NCBI RefSeq assembly: GCF_017884005.1
Contig: NZ_QFAY01000004.1
Span: forward strand, 70,761 to 134,760
Length of the DNA stretch: 64,000 nt
DNA from: Streptococcus panodentis
Lineage (GTDB): Bacteria; Bacillota; Bacilli; Lactobacillales; Streptococcaceae
Direction of reading: 5' to 3'
A program made the translations under genes and the position numbers. Numbering within the stretch: the stretch's first letter is position 1; each line of letters starts with the position of its first letter. Positions 43,471 to 52,662 of the stretch are shown here, in pieces. Below the pieces are notes generated by a model that was not told the DNA's origin, made no database searches, and saw only the letters and a list, made by a program, of their open reading frames with translations.

Positions 43471-44577
43471 TCAATGACCAATCACATAAGTAAACTGACC
43501 GGCCGTTTCCTTGTCAAAAGTGCGATAGGAAATCACTCCCAGCCCTTTGACATTGGCTTCTGAAATCAGGATTGATCCATCCGACTTAACCTGCTCCACA
43601 AAGGCGATATGGCCATATGTAGTATCTGCTCCAGCTTGACCAGGTGAGAAGCACAGTGCCGCCCGCTCCGTCGGTGTATTGGTCGTTCGATAGCCTGTCT
43701 TATGCTTCCAGTCGCCTCCATTCCCCATATAAGGGTCAAAGGACACCCCTAGCTCTTTGCCTCGATTAAAGACAAACCAAGTGCACTGACCATAAGGATA
43801 AGAAGCAGCAATATAACCCGAAGTATCTATCTGTTTAGATAGGCTATAGCCATCAGGTACACCTGCAGAAGTGACACCGCCGCCGTCTCTGGTTTTAGCC
43901 ACCGCCTTCTGAGGCGCTTTAGGTGTGCCGCCATGGTCGTCAATCCACTTATCCAGCTTTTCCATGGTTTCCGCCCGGCGCTTGCCACTGCCAGAAGTAT
44001 CTGTGAAATAAACACCGCCTTCTGAGGCTGTATTCAGTGTTCCTGCCGCATTCTTCTTGGCCTTGTCATCCTGAATCTTAAATGTCTCATTCTTATTCTG
44101 AATGATGGTCGTCTTTGTCAAACCAGTGACCGCAGCTTCATCATTGAAATTGGCTGCATTATCCGGATTGGAATCAAAAGCCCCATAACCGAACATGTTC
44201 GCCCCCTTTTGAGTGGCAACACCAGCCGTACCTAACGAGCTTTCCAGCTGAGCAATGGCCACAATGGCCCGGACATCCAGACCAGAAGCCGCCTGCCATT
44301 CTAAGAGCTTTTTGCCGTTGATTCTGGACTTATCATACTTGATTCCTGTTGAATCCAAGAAACCATCCAGCTGCTCTGCTGTAATCCCATAACGCTGAGC
44401 CAAGAGGTTATGAGTATAGGCATCACCGTCTGACCAATGGTCTACATAGGTCACACCGTCTACCTCTGACGCAGTGTTTGAATCAGGATTCCCGGCCATG
44501 GCCCCGACGATAACCAAGACCAGCAACAAAGGAGAAAAGAAGGACAAGACCAGGCCGAAGCCAAATAGTTTTTTCAT
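43471..44577 (-). CDS. Conjugative cell-wall hydrolase (lysozyme-like plus CHAP)
   Basis: A 368-residue secreted or membrane-anchored protein equivalent to Tn916 Orf14 and ICESt3 OrfA. The N-terminal helix is FGFGLVLSFFSPLLLVLVIVGAM. Residues ~90-215 are a glucosaminidase-like domain (VRAIVAIAQLESSLGTAGVATQKGANMFGYGAFD). Residues ~245-368 are a CHAP amidase/endopeptidase domain with the Cys in YPYGQCTWFVFN and the His in YGHIAFVEQV. It opens peptidoglycan for the transfer channel. It is last in the operon, one base after the VirB6-like gene. Confidence 0.92.
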   Translation of the reverse strand: MKKLFGFGLVLSFFSPLLLVLVIVGAMAGNPDSNTASEVDGVTYVDHWSDGDAYTHNLLAQRYGITAEQLDGFLDSTGIKYDKSRINGKKLLEWQAASGLDVRAIVAIAQLESSLGTAGVATQKGANMFGYGAFDSNPDNAANFNDEAAVTGLTKTTIIQNKNETFKIQDDKAKKNAAGTLNTASEGGVYFTDTSGSGKRRAETMEKLDKWIDDHGGTPKAPQKAVAKTRDGGGVTSAGVPDGYSLSKQIDTSGYIAASYPYGQCTWFVFNRGKELGVSFDPYMGNGGDWKHKTGYRTTNTPTERAALCFSPGQAGADTTYGHIAFVEQVKSDGSILISEANVKGLGVISYRTFDKETAGQFTYVIGH

Positions 44578-44578
44578 C

Positions 44579-46450
44579 TTAGCCCTCTCCTCTCAATCTA
44601 CTCAATTCCTCGATAATATCATTTTTTCGACGGATATTATTCTTCAGCAATTCATCTTTTGGAAGTGTTTTGCGATAGTTGCGGATAAAGGGATTAGAGC
44701 CTTGAGGTTCATACATAGCCTCTGATTCTTGGTAATTCTCTAATTCCTTCTCCAGCCTATCCACCTTGCGCTTGTCCCGATTAGACAGACGCTTGCTTTG
44801 CAGTTCCTCAAACTCTGTCCGGTCCTGCTCTGTCCGGCTGTCCGCTTTGACCTGCTCATAATCCACCCCCTCATAAGTGAAAGGAGAATCTGCCACTCCT
44901 GGAGTATCTGGCGAACTTTGAGCGATATCTGATACTCCTGATTCATCTTCCAGATCAGGAGCACTGTCTCCAGCGGGCATCTCTGGTTCTTCCTCTGACA
45001 TAGGCCGGCCACCTGAAAACCAGTTGCTGAGCCACTTGCCAGACTGAGCCAACGCACCAGCACCAAAACCAGCCCCAGCCATCAGAAAGGCCGTGGACTT
45101 TTGCGCCCCTTCAAAGGCATTGGCAGAGGCTTCCACCAGCCGGTCTTTGCCTTCTGTCATGGTTTGCCTCATGCGGTCATCTACCTGATTAACTACAATT
45201 TTAGCCCGAGAACCAAGCAAAACCTCAATCAGCTGGGCCTTGTACTTCCAAATCAGAAAATAAACAATAGCTTTCCCGACAACGCCCACCATCAGGCGGA
45301 ACAAACCATTAAAGGTAGACAGTGAGCCATAGTCTTTAATCGCTCCTGTAAAGCCCTGCATAAGCAAGCCTTCAATCATCTTCTCCAGATAGAAAATAGA
45401 GAGGATTAACAAGCTGGTAATGGCTGGAAAGGCCAGACCGCCAAACATGATTTTAAAGACCCCAAAGAGAATGTCCTGCATGCGAGGAATGAAAGAGACC
45501 AAAAGAGCGACTGGAAAGAGCAGAATCATAATCAGCACTAGGCTTTGAGCAATGAGATTGAGCAGCTGAATCAGAATAATAGGAATGGCAATGACAATGG
45601 CCTCTATAGTTTTAAAGAACACATAAAACAATTTAATAAACATGAAATCGAATACCGCAGAAACCCAGCGATTTTTTTCTTCATCATCATTGGCTTTATT
45701 CCCCATATCATCAACATAATCAGCCCTATCTTTACTAGAAACGGCTTTAAACTTGCCCGAATTATCCAGACTGCCTAAGACTTTGGAATCGTCAAAGGAT
45801 TCTTCTTTTCCTGACTGCCTATTCTTGTATTTGCCATTTTCCTGACCGGTATTGACAAAGAGATAGGCCTTATAGCTTGTTTCTGCTATGTAGCTGTCTG
45901 CCATTGATTCCCCAATTTTCAGATTTTGATTATCTCCATAAGGTACAGAAATATTGGCAATCTGCTCGGTTGCTGTATCAGCTATACTATCAACCGTATC
46001 CAATATATAGAGGCCCCCAGAGGTGTTTGAGACCGTGCCAAACCAGGCAAAGCCCAAAGCTACCACAGCCAAGACATGTAGGAGCTTGCGGGAGAAAGAG
46101 CCGCTAGACAAGACAAAGCAAAAGAACAGATAAAAACCTAGCACCATCAAGAGCATAAAGACCAGTGACCCTTGGGCTACTCCCGAAGCAGCCCCTGTAA
46201 AGGACTGCCAAATAGCCTTGGAACCATTGTAAACATACTGCTTATAAGAGCCGTATAGGTCTATTTTCTCGAAAATCCGGATCATGAGGGAGAAGAACCC
46301 CACAACTAGATTCAAGAGGAAGAAAGGAAGGTTGACAAAGACTTCATTTAACATTGCTATTGTAGAAGTTTCAATAGATTCAGTTTTTTCTAAATAAGAC
46401 TTCAAGGAGAAGATATCCACTCCCTTTAGTTTTTCAAACATTTCCTGCAC
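44579..46450 (-). CDS. VirB6-like conjugative membrane protein (Tn916 Orf15/TrsL type)
   Basis: A 623-residue polytopic protein. Hydrophobic helices occur at ~30-60, 90-140, 265-340 and 350-400 (e.g. VAIVIAIPIILIQLLNLIAQ, IMILLFPVALLVSFIPRM). The central soluble loop carries NKANDDEEKNRW. The last ~190 residues are charged and disordered with a helical coiled coil (RLSNRDKRKVDRLEKELENYQ). The family is the CD3337/EF1877 mobilome membrane protein. It forms the inner membrane channel of the type IV secretion system. Located between virB4 and the hydrolase. Confidence 0.9.
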   Translation of the reverse strand: MQEMFEKLKGVDIFSLKSYLEKTESIETSTIAMLNEVFVNLPFFLLNLVVGFFSLMIRIFEKIDLYGSYKQYVYNGSKAIWQSFTGAASGVAQGSLVFMLLMVLGFYLFFCFVLSSGSFSRKLLHVLAVVALGFAWFGTVSNTSGGLYILDTVDSIADTATEQIANISVPYGDNQNLKIGESMADSYIAETSYKAYLFVNTGQENGKYKNRQSGKEESFDDSKVLGSLDNSGKFKAVSSKDRADYVDDMGNKANDDEEKNRWVSAVFDFMFIKLFYVFFKTIEAIVIAIPIILIQLLNLIAQSLVLIMILLFPVALLVSFIPRMQDILFGVFKIMFGGLAFPAITSLLILSIFYLEKMIEGLLMQGFTGAIKDYGSLSTFNGLFRLMVGVVGKAIVYFLIWKYKAQLIEVLLGSRAKIVVNQVDDRMRQTMTEGKDRLVEASANAFEGAQKSTAFLMAGAGFGAGALAQSGKWLSNWFSGGRPMSEEEPEMPAGDSAPDLEDESGVSDIAQSSPDTPGVADSPFTYEGVDYEQVKADSRTEQDRTEFEELQSKRLSNRDKRKVDRLEKELENYQESEAMYEPQGSNPFIRNYRKTLPKDELLKNNIRRKNDIIEELSRLRGEG

Positions 46451-46464
46451 GCTGTCCCTCCTTT

Positions 46465-48990
46465 CTATGCTGCGTATTTGTTTTCCAATTCTGAAGACAC
46501 CGTACCTGCCATTGGTTTGAGCAATGGATCAATCCCCTCAAAAATATTTGTGACCGTAATCATATTGAGATTGTCATAGACATCACGGTACAGGCATTGA
46601 CCCGAAATCATGCTGTTCACCCATTCCAGATTTTCCTTGGTCGCTTCCAGCCCCACGTGTTCCAAGATATCCGGCAGCTCATTCTTTTCCTTAAAGGCAA
46701 AGATTGTGCCAAAGCCGGTTGTGTCTTCATCGGACTCTGCATCATGCACAGATTGAGTGATGAGGCACAAGATGTTATTAAAGAAGCGGCCAACCCGACG
46801 CATAGATTTGATGATAGCACGGCCTTCTGCCGACTTCATCAAAACCCATGCTTCATCGAAAAACTCAATGGTGTCTTCATGACGGTTGAGTTCTCCAAAG
46901 CGAGAACAGAAAGCCCCCAAGGCAAACATGAGGACCGTAGAATTAATTTCTTTGTCCTCCCTGATTGCGTCTTGATTTTGCTTCTTATCATCTGGCAGGG
47001 CCAAATCAGCCACCTCCAGAACCGTCACCCGCTTGTCATAAGACAAGCCTGTCACGTCTCCATAAGAAAAGGCCAGCTCCAGAATTGAGCCTTGGACAAC
47101 AGAGTTTAAGAAGCGGCCAACAGACCGGACTTCTTTCTCACTGCTCTCCAGCAACAAATCCAGTACATGTTTCAGACCGACCGTCTCGCCTTTCTGACGG
47201 CGCTCTACAACAGCCGTGATAGCTTCTGAAATAGCCGTGACCTGGTCTATGGTGACCTTAATATTCTTGTTAGAATTTAACAAGTAATTCAGCATATTCT
47301 TGGCTACAGAAATAGCGTCGTCCTTATCCAGCATAACAATAGGATCAAGTGCCCCATGATTGGATTCATCCTTGCTATCCAGCGTTACAAAGTTCATGCT
47401 CTTGATGTGTTTGGCCAGCAGCGGATGTTTCTTTTTAAAATCTGGATCTTTGACAACCGCTTCAAAGTGCTTTCTAACCGACCTTTTCGGATCAACATAA
47501 AGCGCCTTGACATTCTGCAAGGAAGTTAAGGTGAAGATTAGTTCAGCCAAGAAAGACTTCCCCTCACCGGTTGCACCAGTGATTAGAATATGAGGATTTT
47601 TTGTCTGCTTGCCTGCAATGTTTTCCTTATTCCCGACCGTCGCATTGAATAAAACAATATTCTTTGAAGAACGCTGGGCCTTCTCTAAGCTTTCCCACTG
47701 GCCAACGTAGTTGTCTACCCGGCCAATATGCCAACCAACGCGATTGCCAGCCTTGGTATTGGTAAAAGGCATGAGTTCTGCCAGTCCCCGAGGTGTCACA
47801 TAATGAGACCAGGTTCTCGTTTTATTATCCAGCAGGTTGCCATGCAGCAAGGATTGAAAGAGGTAAGGCGTATCAAAACTCGCCTCACTTACCTCCACAT
47901 TCATATCTTCAAAATAACTGAGCACCGTCTGCTTACGGGCACGCAGCTGCTGCAAACTAGAAGCTGACACAATCAAGTAAGCCCCATATTCAAGGATAGA
48001 TCCCTTCTTATCACCAACTTTTTTCATGAGGTCTTTCAGGGACATAGCCCCCAGAATGATTTCATCTTGCTGGGCTGTGGCCGTACTCTCTGCCTCCGTC
48101 ATGATATTCTCAAAACGGTTATTAGAGCGCTCCATACGGCCTCTGAGAGAAGTCTTATCCAGAAACTCCGCATTAATTCTGAGTTCAACTGGAAAGTCGA
48201 ACCGCTGCGTAAACTCCCCTAAGTGGAATCCATTAAAGATAATAGGAGTTTTCGCAATGGGAAGAATGGTTAAAAAAGATGAACCATATGGGCTTTCTAA
48301 TTTCAGAAAGCCTCCAGCCATGACCTTGATCAGAGTGTCTGTTACATTAAGCAAGTTCCTGTTAGCTGTCACTTCCTCCCGCAAGTGCGGGATATAGCGC
48401 AAGAACTGCATGCGCTGATAGTAAAACAACTGTTCATCTGTCAGCCGCTGAACCTTGAGACTGGAAAGAATCTGATAGACCGCTGCTTCACTGGTCTTGT
48501 AGTCCTCAAACCAGTTTTCAGGAATCTCCAGCTCATATCCAACCCCCTTAGCCGCAAAAGCAGATAGTTCTGTGAACCGCTCCAGCGCTAGGCTCTGCAA
48601 ATTTGTCTGCCGGGTGTCTTTAAGAAGATTAACCCCAACCAGCCAATCATACTGGTAAGGTATCTCCATTTCATCCGTCAGCTTTTCTACAGTATCAGCT
48701 AACAGCTGCTCCCCCAGCTCCCGACTGTCTGGAGACAGCGCCGCAGAAAAGTCTTTCATCTTTTCTTCCAGCAAAAAATCCTTTGGAATCAGAGAGATTT
48801 CAAAGGATTTGTTTTTGGCCAATTTCCGCAGCACTTGAGCCACCGCCACTTTATGTTCCAGCTTTTTATCTTTATCCGTGATGGTAACCGGAACATTTGG
48901 AACACGATAAAAGGCCATGACGCTTTTGTCCTGCTTCATAGCCAAATGGCTATGTGTCCGAATGATTGGGTAAACTAATGTCGTAGCCAT
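46465..48990 (-). CDS. VirB4-family conjugation ATPase (Tn916 Orf16/ICESt3 OrfD type)
   Basis: An 841-residue ATPase that powers the transfer apparatus. The Walker A motif is ILITGATGEGKSFLAEL near residue 470, and Walker B is IEFFDEAWVLMKSAEG near residue 713, followed by a RVGRFFNNILCLITQSVHDA arginine-finger region. The N-terminal half is the VirB4/TraC-type domain. The start ATG is followed by ATTLVYPIIRTHSHLAMKQDKSV. A GGAGG site lies before it. The order VirB8, TcpD, TcpE, VirB4, VirB6, hydrolase matches ICESt3. Confidence 0.95.
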   Translation of the reverse strand: MATTLVYPIIRTHSHLAMKQDKSVMAFYRVPNVPVTITDKDKKLEHKVAVAQVLRKLAKNKSFEISLIPKDFLLEEKMKDFSAALSPDSRELGEQLLADTVEKLTDEMEIPYQYDWLVGVNLLKDTRQTNLQSLALERFTELSAFAAKGVGYELEIPENWFEDYKTSEAAVYQILSSLKVQRLTDEQLFYYQRMQFLRYIPHLREEVTANRNLLNVTDTLIKVMAGGFLKLESPYGSSFLTILPIAKTPIIFNGFHLGEFTQRFDFPVELRINAEFLDKTSLRGRMERSNNRFENIMTEAESTATAQQDEIILGAMSLKDLMKKVGDKKGSILEYGAYLIVSASSLQQLRARKQTVLSYFEDMNVEVSEASFDTPYLFQSLLHGNLLDNKTRTWSHYVTPRGLAELMPFTNTKAGNRVGWHIGRVDNYVGQWESLEKAQRSSKNIVLFNATVGNKENIAGKQTKNPHILITGATGEGKSFLAELIFTLTSLQNVKALYVDPKRSVRKHFEAVVKDPDFKKKHPLLAKHIKSMNFVTLDSKDESNHGALDPIVMLDKDDAISVAKNMLNYLLNSNKNIKVTIDQVTAISEAITAVVERRQKGETVGLKHVLDLLLESSEKEVRSVGRFLNSVVQGSILELAFSYGDVTGLSYDKRVTVLEVADLALPDDKKQNQDAIREDKEINSTVLMFALGAFCSRFGELNRHEDTIEFFDEAWVLMKSAEGRAIIKSMRRVGRFFNNILCLITQSVHDAESDEDTTGFGTIFAFKEKNELPDILEHVGLEATKENLEWVNSMISGQCLYRDVYDNLNMITVTNIFEGIDPLLKPMAGTVSSELENKYAA

Positions 48991-48999
48991 TGAACCTCC

Positions 49000-49410
49000 T
49001 TATATTTCTGTTTTTTCAAATACGATTTTTTCATATGTTTCCACCCGTTTTCCCTGGTAAATCGCTTTTTTATTTAAGCGATACTCCCAGAAATAGCGGA
49101 GCCAATCCAGCAGAAAAACGTGCATTTTCTTGCCTTGCGGCTCATATTCTGTGTAGAGTTTGGACAGCTTATAAGGGACATACCAATAAAGAGTGAAAGA
49201 AATTGAATGGGTTAGCTTATTCAGCGGCTGGAGAATAGGATTGAGATAAGTCAGCATGACAATTAAGACCAAGACAAAGACCACAAAAAAGGACACCTGC
49301 ATAGGAGTAGCAAAATACCAAATCCGCGTACCTTTTTTAGTCTTTATTTCCTGAATCCAATAGGGGGCATTTACACCCCTTTTATAATCATAAATTCTCT
49401 CCTTATCCAT
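49000..49410 (-). CDS. TcpE-family conjugal transfer membrane protein (Orf17 type)
   Basis: A 136-residue protein with ICE transfer-protein features: a soluble N-terminus MDKERIYDYKRGVNAPYWIQEI, two close helices (PMQVSFFVVFVLVLIVMLTYL and THSISFTLYWYVPYKLSKLY) and a basic C-terminus with YTEYEPQGKKMHVFLLDWLRYF. Start taken at ATG 49410, one base after the stop of the preceding gene; a longer frame opening with TTG would overlap it. TcpE contributes to the inner membrane channel and is known from pCW3 and Tn916. Confidence 0.85.
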   Translation of the reverse strand: MDKERIYDYKRGVNAPYWIQEIKTKKGTRIWYFATPMQVSFFVVFVLVLIVMLTYLNPILQPLNKLTHSISFTLYWYVPYKLSKLYTEYEPQGKKMHVFLLDWLRYFWEYRLNKKAIYQGKRVETYEKIVFEKTEI

Positions 49411-49411
49411 G

Positions 49412-49642
49412 TCACAGCCCCGTTTCCCAACCCAAAAAGGTACGAAAAATCCAGCCAACAAAACTCAGCAGCTGCCTTCCCCCACCTGTCAAAATGGCAA
49501 TAACGGCATAGAAAAATATGGTTACCCCTAAATCAACAAAGGAACCTTTCCGCCAAGCCATAATGACCAGTACAATCGCAATAAAAGTTATAAGCCAAAA
49601 ACCATCTCCTTGAAGAAAGCCTTGCAATCCACCTGTATTCAT
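49412..49642 (-). CDS. TcpD-like small membrane protein
   Basis: A 76-residue protein with two hydrophobic segments (GFWLITFIAIVLVIMAW and LGVTIFFYAVIAILTGGG) and a third short one (LLSFVGWIFRTFLGW). It sits between tcpC and tcpE, where ICESt3 OrfF and TcpD lie. AAAAGGAGAAAT precedes the ATG. Part of the transfer channel by position; no catalytic motif. Confidence 0.8.
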   Translation of the reverse strand: MNTGGLQGFLQGDGFWLITFIAIVLVIMAWRKGSFVDLGVTIFFYAVIAILTGGGRQLLSFVGWIFRTFLGWETGL

Positions 49643-49660
49643 ATAATGATTTCTCCTTTT

Positions 49661-50638
49661 CTATTTTGCATAATTTGATGGAATCATATGATCCATCTTA
49701 TTGATATAGTAGGACTTACCTTTTTCAGAAAGATAAAGGGTGAAATTTTCTGCATGACTGGAACCTGCGACCTCAAAGGTCACCTGCACATAAGCCACAA
49801 TCTCGCCCTTCTTTTCCTTATAGTAGGAAAAGTCCAGTGTTTTAAAAACTGTATTATTTACAGTCTTGATATCCTTGGCCACCAAGTCCAGATTATCCTG
49901 ACTGGTCGTGTAATTAATGAAAAAGACCTCCAGAAACTTATCCAGTTTCTTCTTGGTTTTTTCATCCACCCGATCAGACTGATTCAGTTTCAAGCCGTCT
50001 TTGACAGATTTTACCTGATTAGACTGCCAAGCAGTGAACCAGGGCAGCCCTGCGACATAATAGCCTGTATCGGTCTGGCCGTATGGGATATTAAATTCTG
50101 TTGCAATTTCTTCTTCCTTGGTCGCATCCCCCTCCTTAACTTTCTGCTTGTAGCGCACCTGATAAGTAGCCACATTATCCTTGACCCTCAAGATCCGATA
50201 CCAGATCAGCTCACTGGGATTTTTCATCTGACCCTGAGACTGGATATCCGGTTCAGACCCATAGAAACTTTTCAGCTTCTCGGCTTGTTCCACCTGTTCA
50301 GACGGATTTTCTGAGATAACAAAGTAGTAGTAAACAAAATCATTGAGATAATACTCCAAGGCATTGTCTACCCCTGTTTCTGACGGTTTCACCGTCTGAT
50401 TTGCCTGAGCCTTAGAAACAGCCTGCTCCAGATTCGTGACTTTATTAGATAAAGTCATAGCCCGAATCCCGCCGATCAGACCGACCAGCAAAATAAAAAT
50501 CAATCCTGCCAGCATAGCAAGATTGACCGTCTTTTTACTGACAACCTTCAAGCCGCCAGCTTTTGGCTTCTTCTCCCGCTTCACAAAGTGAGAGAAGAAG
50601 TCCTGAACCTGTTCATACATCAGCAATAATTTTTTCAT
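49661..50638 (-). CDS. TcpC/VirB8-like conjugation protein (ICESt3 OrfG type)
   Basis: A 325-residue bitopic protein. The cytoplasmic N-terminus (EQVQDFFSHFVKREKK) is followed by one helix (NLAMLAGLIFILLVGLIGGI) and a short coiled coil (NLEQAVSKAQANQ). The extracellular part has two NTF2-like domains, residues ~90-200 (NALEYYLNDFVYYYFVIS) and ~215-325 (DEKTKKKLDKFLEVFFINY ... VTFEVAGSSHAENFTLYLSEKGKSYYI). TcpC in Tn916 is Orf13, but there it lies elsewhere in the order; the position here matches ICESt3. It scaffolds the channel across the wall. Confidence 0.9.
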   Translation of the reverse strand: MKKLLLMYEQVQDFFSHFVKREKKPKAGGLKVVSKKTVNLAMLAGLIFILLVGLIGGIRAMTLSNKVTNLEQAVSKAQANQTVKPSETGVDNALEYYLNDFVYYYFVISENPSEQVEQAEKLKSFYGSEPDIQSQGQMKNPSELIWYRILRVKDNVATYQVRYKQKVKEGDATKEEEIATEFNIPYGQTDTGYYVAGLPWFTAWQSNQVKSVKDGLKLNQSDRVDEKTKKKLDKFLEVFFINYTTSQDNLDLVAKDIKTVNNTVFKTLDFSYYKEKKGEIVAYVQVTFEVAGSSHAENFTLYLSEKGKSYYINKMDHMIPSNYAK

Positions 50639-50712
50639 GGCTCTCCTTTACATTTTTGCATTTATTTTCCACTAGAACAGACATTTTTAAAATTGTCCGT
50701 TAGAATGGAAAC

Positions 50713-50952
50713 TTAATGCGGTACAGCAATCAACTGAAAGATAAAGGCATTATAAGCCTCAATATCTCCCCGCATGCTGTCCGCCTGTTCCTGGTTCAAA
50801 TACCCTAACTGGACGAACCCGGACAATTCCCGAAAAGTCCAATAAAGGGCCTCCCCATAGGATAAATGGTCTTCAATTAAGTCATCTCCAGACCAGACAC
50901 TGTAAGGATTTTCTTTCTTAGTCCGGTCTTGCTGGATTCTGTAAATGATCAT
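50713..50952 (-). CDS. Small ICE protein, unknown
   Basis: A 79-residue cytoplasmic protein starting MIIYRIQQDRTKKENPYSVW. The start is ATG at 50952 behind GGAGAGGGACA, 13 bases after the preceding stop; the longer frame would overlap that gene. The sequence has a beta-rich start and an acidic helical end (YLNQEQADSMRGDIEAYNAFIF). I recognise no domain. It lies upstream of the VirB8-like gene and may be ICE-specific. Confidence 0.65.
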   Translation of the reverse strand: MIIYRIQQDRTKKENPYSVWSGDDLIEDHLSYGEALYWTFRELSGFVQLGYLNQEQADSMRGDIEAYNAFIFQLIAVPH

Positions 50953-50965
50953 TGTCCCTCTCCTT

Positions 50966-51442
50966 TCAATACCCAACATCCAAATAAAAACCTTTTGGGG
51001 TAGACAGCACCTGACCGGCTCGAATATAAGACTGAATCGCCGTTACCCAATTATTGGCTTTAAAGAAAAATTCCACCACCTCGTCCATATCCGCTCCCTT
51101 CAAAAGTTGTTTCATCAGCTCTACCTCGTCCTTTGTCACAAACTTAAACGAATGCGCCATGACAAAATTAAACGTTTTCCGCTGCTGAAACATATGCCGC
51201 ACCAAATAATCATCACCTTCATAACAATTATTTATCTTTCCTTTCAAAAGATAAGCTTCTTCCAGAGAAATATAAGGGCCGGTTTCCCAATCTGAAAAAC
51301 CGCAGACCTTAAAGTTTTCTCCCTTGATTCCCCTTTCCTCCATGCGCTGTTGGATCTGATCAATATTAAATTTCATTAAATCCAACTGACAGAGAGTATG
51401 AATGTTACCGTCTTTTTCCAATACTCGAATATTAGCAATCAT
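50966..51442 (-). CDS. ICE protein of 158 residues, unknown
   Basis: Soluble, mixed alpha/beta, with no membrane segment. Visible features are EDGYISLEEAYLLKGKI-like helical part, a Cys in FKVCGFSDWETG, and an end reading IQSYIRAGQVLSTPKGFYLDVGY. Its size and position recall the ArdA antirestriction protein of Tn916 (Orf18), but the strong acidity of ArdA is missing, so I do not assign it. The start overlaps the previous gene by four bases (ATGA). Confidence 0.6.
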   Translation of the reverse strand: MIANIRVLEKDGNIHTLCQLDLMKFNIDQIQQRMEERGIKGENFKVCGFSDWETGPYISLEEAYLLKGKINNCYEGDDYLVRHMFQQRKTFNFVMAHSFKFVTKDEVELMKQLLKGADMDEVVEFFFKANNWVTAIQSYIRAGQVLSTPKGFYLDVGY

Positions 51443-51744
51443 GATTCCCCTCCTACATCTCGCAAGATTTCTTCAATTTCTTCTCGGTGATTGGCCCAAA
51501 GATGATAGTCAAAACGATCCGGATCGACATAAAAACAAATATGGAACATGTTTTTAAGTAAATAAGGTGCACGTTGTCTAAATATTGATATGAGCCAATC
51601 TTTGCTCGGCTGCTCATTCAAATGATATTCATACAACAGCCAATTCACAATATTTGCACCAATACAAGGATTTTCACGATAAATTGTATCACCCATCTTA
51701 TAGCGAGAGTACCATAAATTATAAATAGCATTCAGAGTTGACAC
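51439..51744 (-). CDS. ICE protein of 101 residues, unknown
   Basis: A soluble protein rich in aromatic residues (NLWYSRYKMGDTIYRENPC, VNWLLYEYHLNEQPSKDWL, FHICFYVDPDRFDYHLW). The start is uncertain: GTG at 51744 has AAAGG only two bases away. It overlaps the following gene by four bases. No family recognised. A terminator-like hairpin lies before it. Confidence 0.5.
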   Translation of the reverse strand: MSTLNAIYNLWYSRYKMGDTIYRENPCIGANIVNWLLYEYHLNEQPSKDWLISIFRQRAPYLLKNMFHICFYVDPDRFDYHLWANHREEIEEILRDVGGES

Positions 51745-51749
51745 CTTTG

Positions 51750-51789
51750 GACTTTCTAAAATGAAAAAGAGGGGCGCAATGCCTCCCTA
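51750..51789 (-). terminator. Terminator-like hairpin inside the conjugation operon
   Basis: On the minus strand AGGGAGGC pairs with GCCCCTCT (one mismatch, one G-U), followed by TTTTT. It lies between the 90-residue and 101-residue genes. Confidence 0.5.
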
Positions 51790-52062
51790 TCATTCCACCT
51801 GCCCCATTTTCCTACCGATAGCGGTCATGGCTTTGCGAGCTTGGGTAATAACGTCATATTGATGATAGTAGTCCTTGATATGCTTTTCCAAAGCCTCCAC
51901 CATGGAGTCCGGCAAAGTCAAAGCATTTTTCTTCTTGACCAGACCATGTAACTGCCTCATGACCGACCAAGCTTCACCATACTTATAATTAGCCAACAAT
52001 TCCCCTGCTTCCTTTGCAAGACCCAAGACCTTCTTATCCACTTCGTTTCGTGTTTGTGCCAT
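51790..52062 (-). CDS. ICE protein of 90 residues, unknown
   Basis: A helical, basic soluble protein (MAQTRNEVDKKVLGLAKEAG, then WSVMRQLHGLVKKK). The start is ATG at 52062 behind GAGGAAAATACAG; a longer frame opens 13 codons upstream without a good site. No domain recognised. It follows the 49-residue frame on the same strand. Confidence 0.6.
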   Translation of the reverse strand: MAQTRNEVDKKVLGLAKEAGELLANYKYGEAWSVMRQLHGLVKKKNALTLPDSMVEALEKHIKDYYHQYDVITQARKAMTAIGRKMGQVE

Positions 52063-52106
52063 CTGTATTTTCCTCATTTCTTTCAAATTCTCTGATACCA
52101 ACTAAT

Positions 52107-52256
52107 TCAGACGGTAGGAGGAGGGCGGCAGCTGTTCCATACAATGAGACAGCCCCGATTGCTATTTCTGACCAGCTGTTGCATTTCATAAACCAGCAAG
52201 CTCTGCATACGCAGCCAATCAAACAGACTGAGCGGATTAAAAATATAACGAAACAT
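52107..52256 (-). CDS. Small 49-residue ICE frame
   Basis: Too short for usual gene finders. It reads MFRYIFNPLSLFDWLRMQS and continues with VRNSNRGCLIVW to a Pro-rich end. GAGAGGTAAGCAG in front gives a good ribosome binding site at seven bases. It fills the gap between the 133-residue and 90-residue genes on the operon strand. Product unknown. Confidence 0.5.
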   Translation of the reverse strand: MFRYIFNPLSLFDWLRMQSLLVYEMQQLVRNSNRGCLIVWNSCRPPPTV

Positions 52257-52260
52257 CTGC

Positions 52261-52662
52261 TTACCTCTCACTTTCTAAGGATAGCAGCCATTTCTCTATA
52301 TGATACTTGGCTGCCAAGGCCAGAATAGAAGCTTTCTGGTCTTGTCGGCCCTGCTGCAGCAACAGTTCCAACAGGCGTTGCCGTTTCCGATTGGCAAGGT
52401 CTTCCAATTCCTCATGATAAAGCTGAATCAAAGAAGACAACATCTCTTTTTCTGTCCGCTCTTGAGCAGACCCCCGCTTGTATTGACGGACTTTCCGGAC
52501 CGAATCAGAAATATCAATCTGATAAAATTGGTAATATTCCGTATAAATATCTGGAGCATAAAAAAATCGATTCGGAATCAAAATCACCAGCCGCCGCAAC
52601 AACTCTGTTAAATCCTCTTTCTCCTGCAGCTGACTTTTCAATAATAAACTAAGATTTGTCAT
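52261..52662 (-). CDS. ICE protein of 133 residues, unknown
   Basis: A helical, charged soluble protein (LLLKSQLQEKEDLTELLRRLVILIPN; then VRKVRQYKRGSAQERTEKEMLSSLIQLYHEELEDLANRKRQRLL). It overlaps the previous gene by 14 bases and is followed closely by the 49-residue frame. A coiled coil in the middle is likely. No family recognised. Confidence 0.65.
   Translation of the reverse strand: MTNLSLLLKSQLQEKEDLTELLRRLVILIPNRFFYAPDIYTEYYQFYQIDISDSVRKVRQYKRGSAQERTEKEMLSSLIQLYHEELEDLANRKRQRLLELLLQQGRQDQKASILALAAKYHIEKWLLSLESER

Noticed and set aside
50966..51442. ArdA antirestriction protein
   Set aside because: Size and position are similar to Tn916 Orf18, but charge is nearly balanced while ArdA is strongly acidic, and no clear motif is shared.
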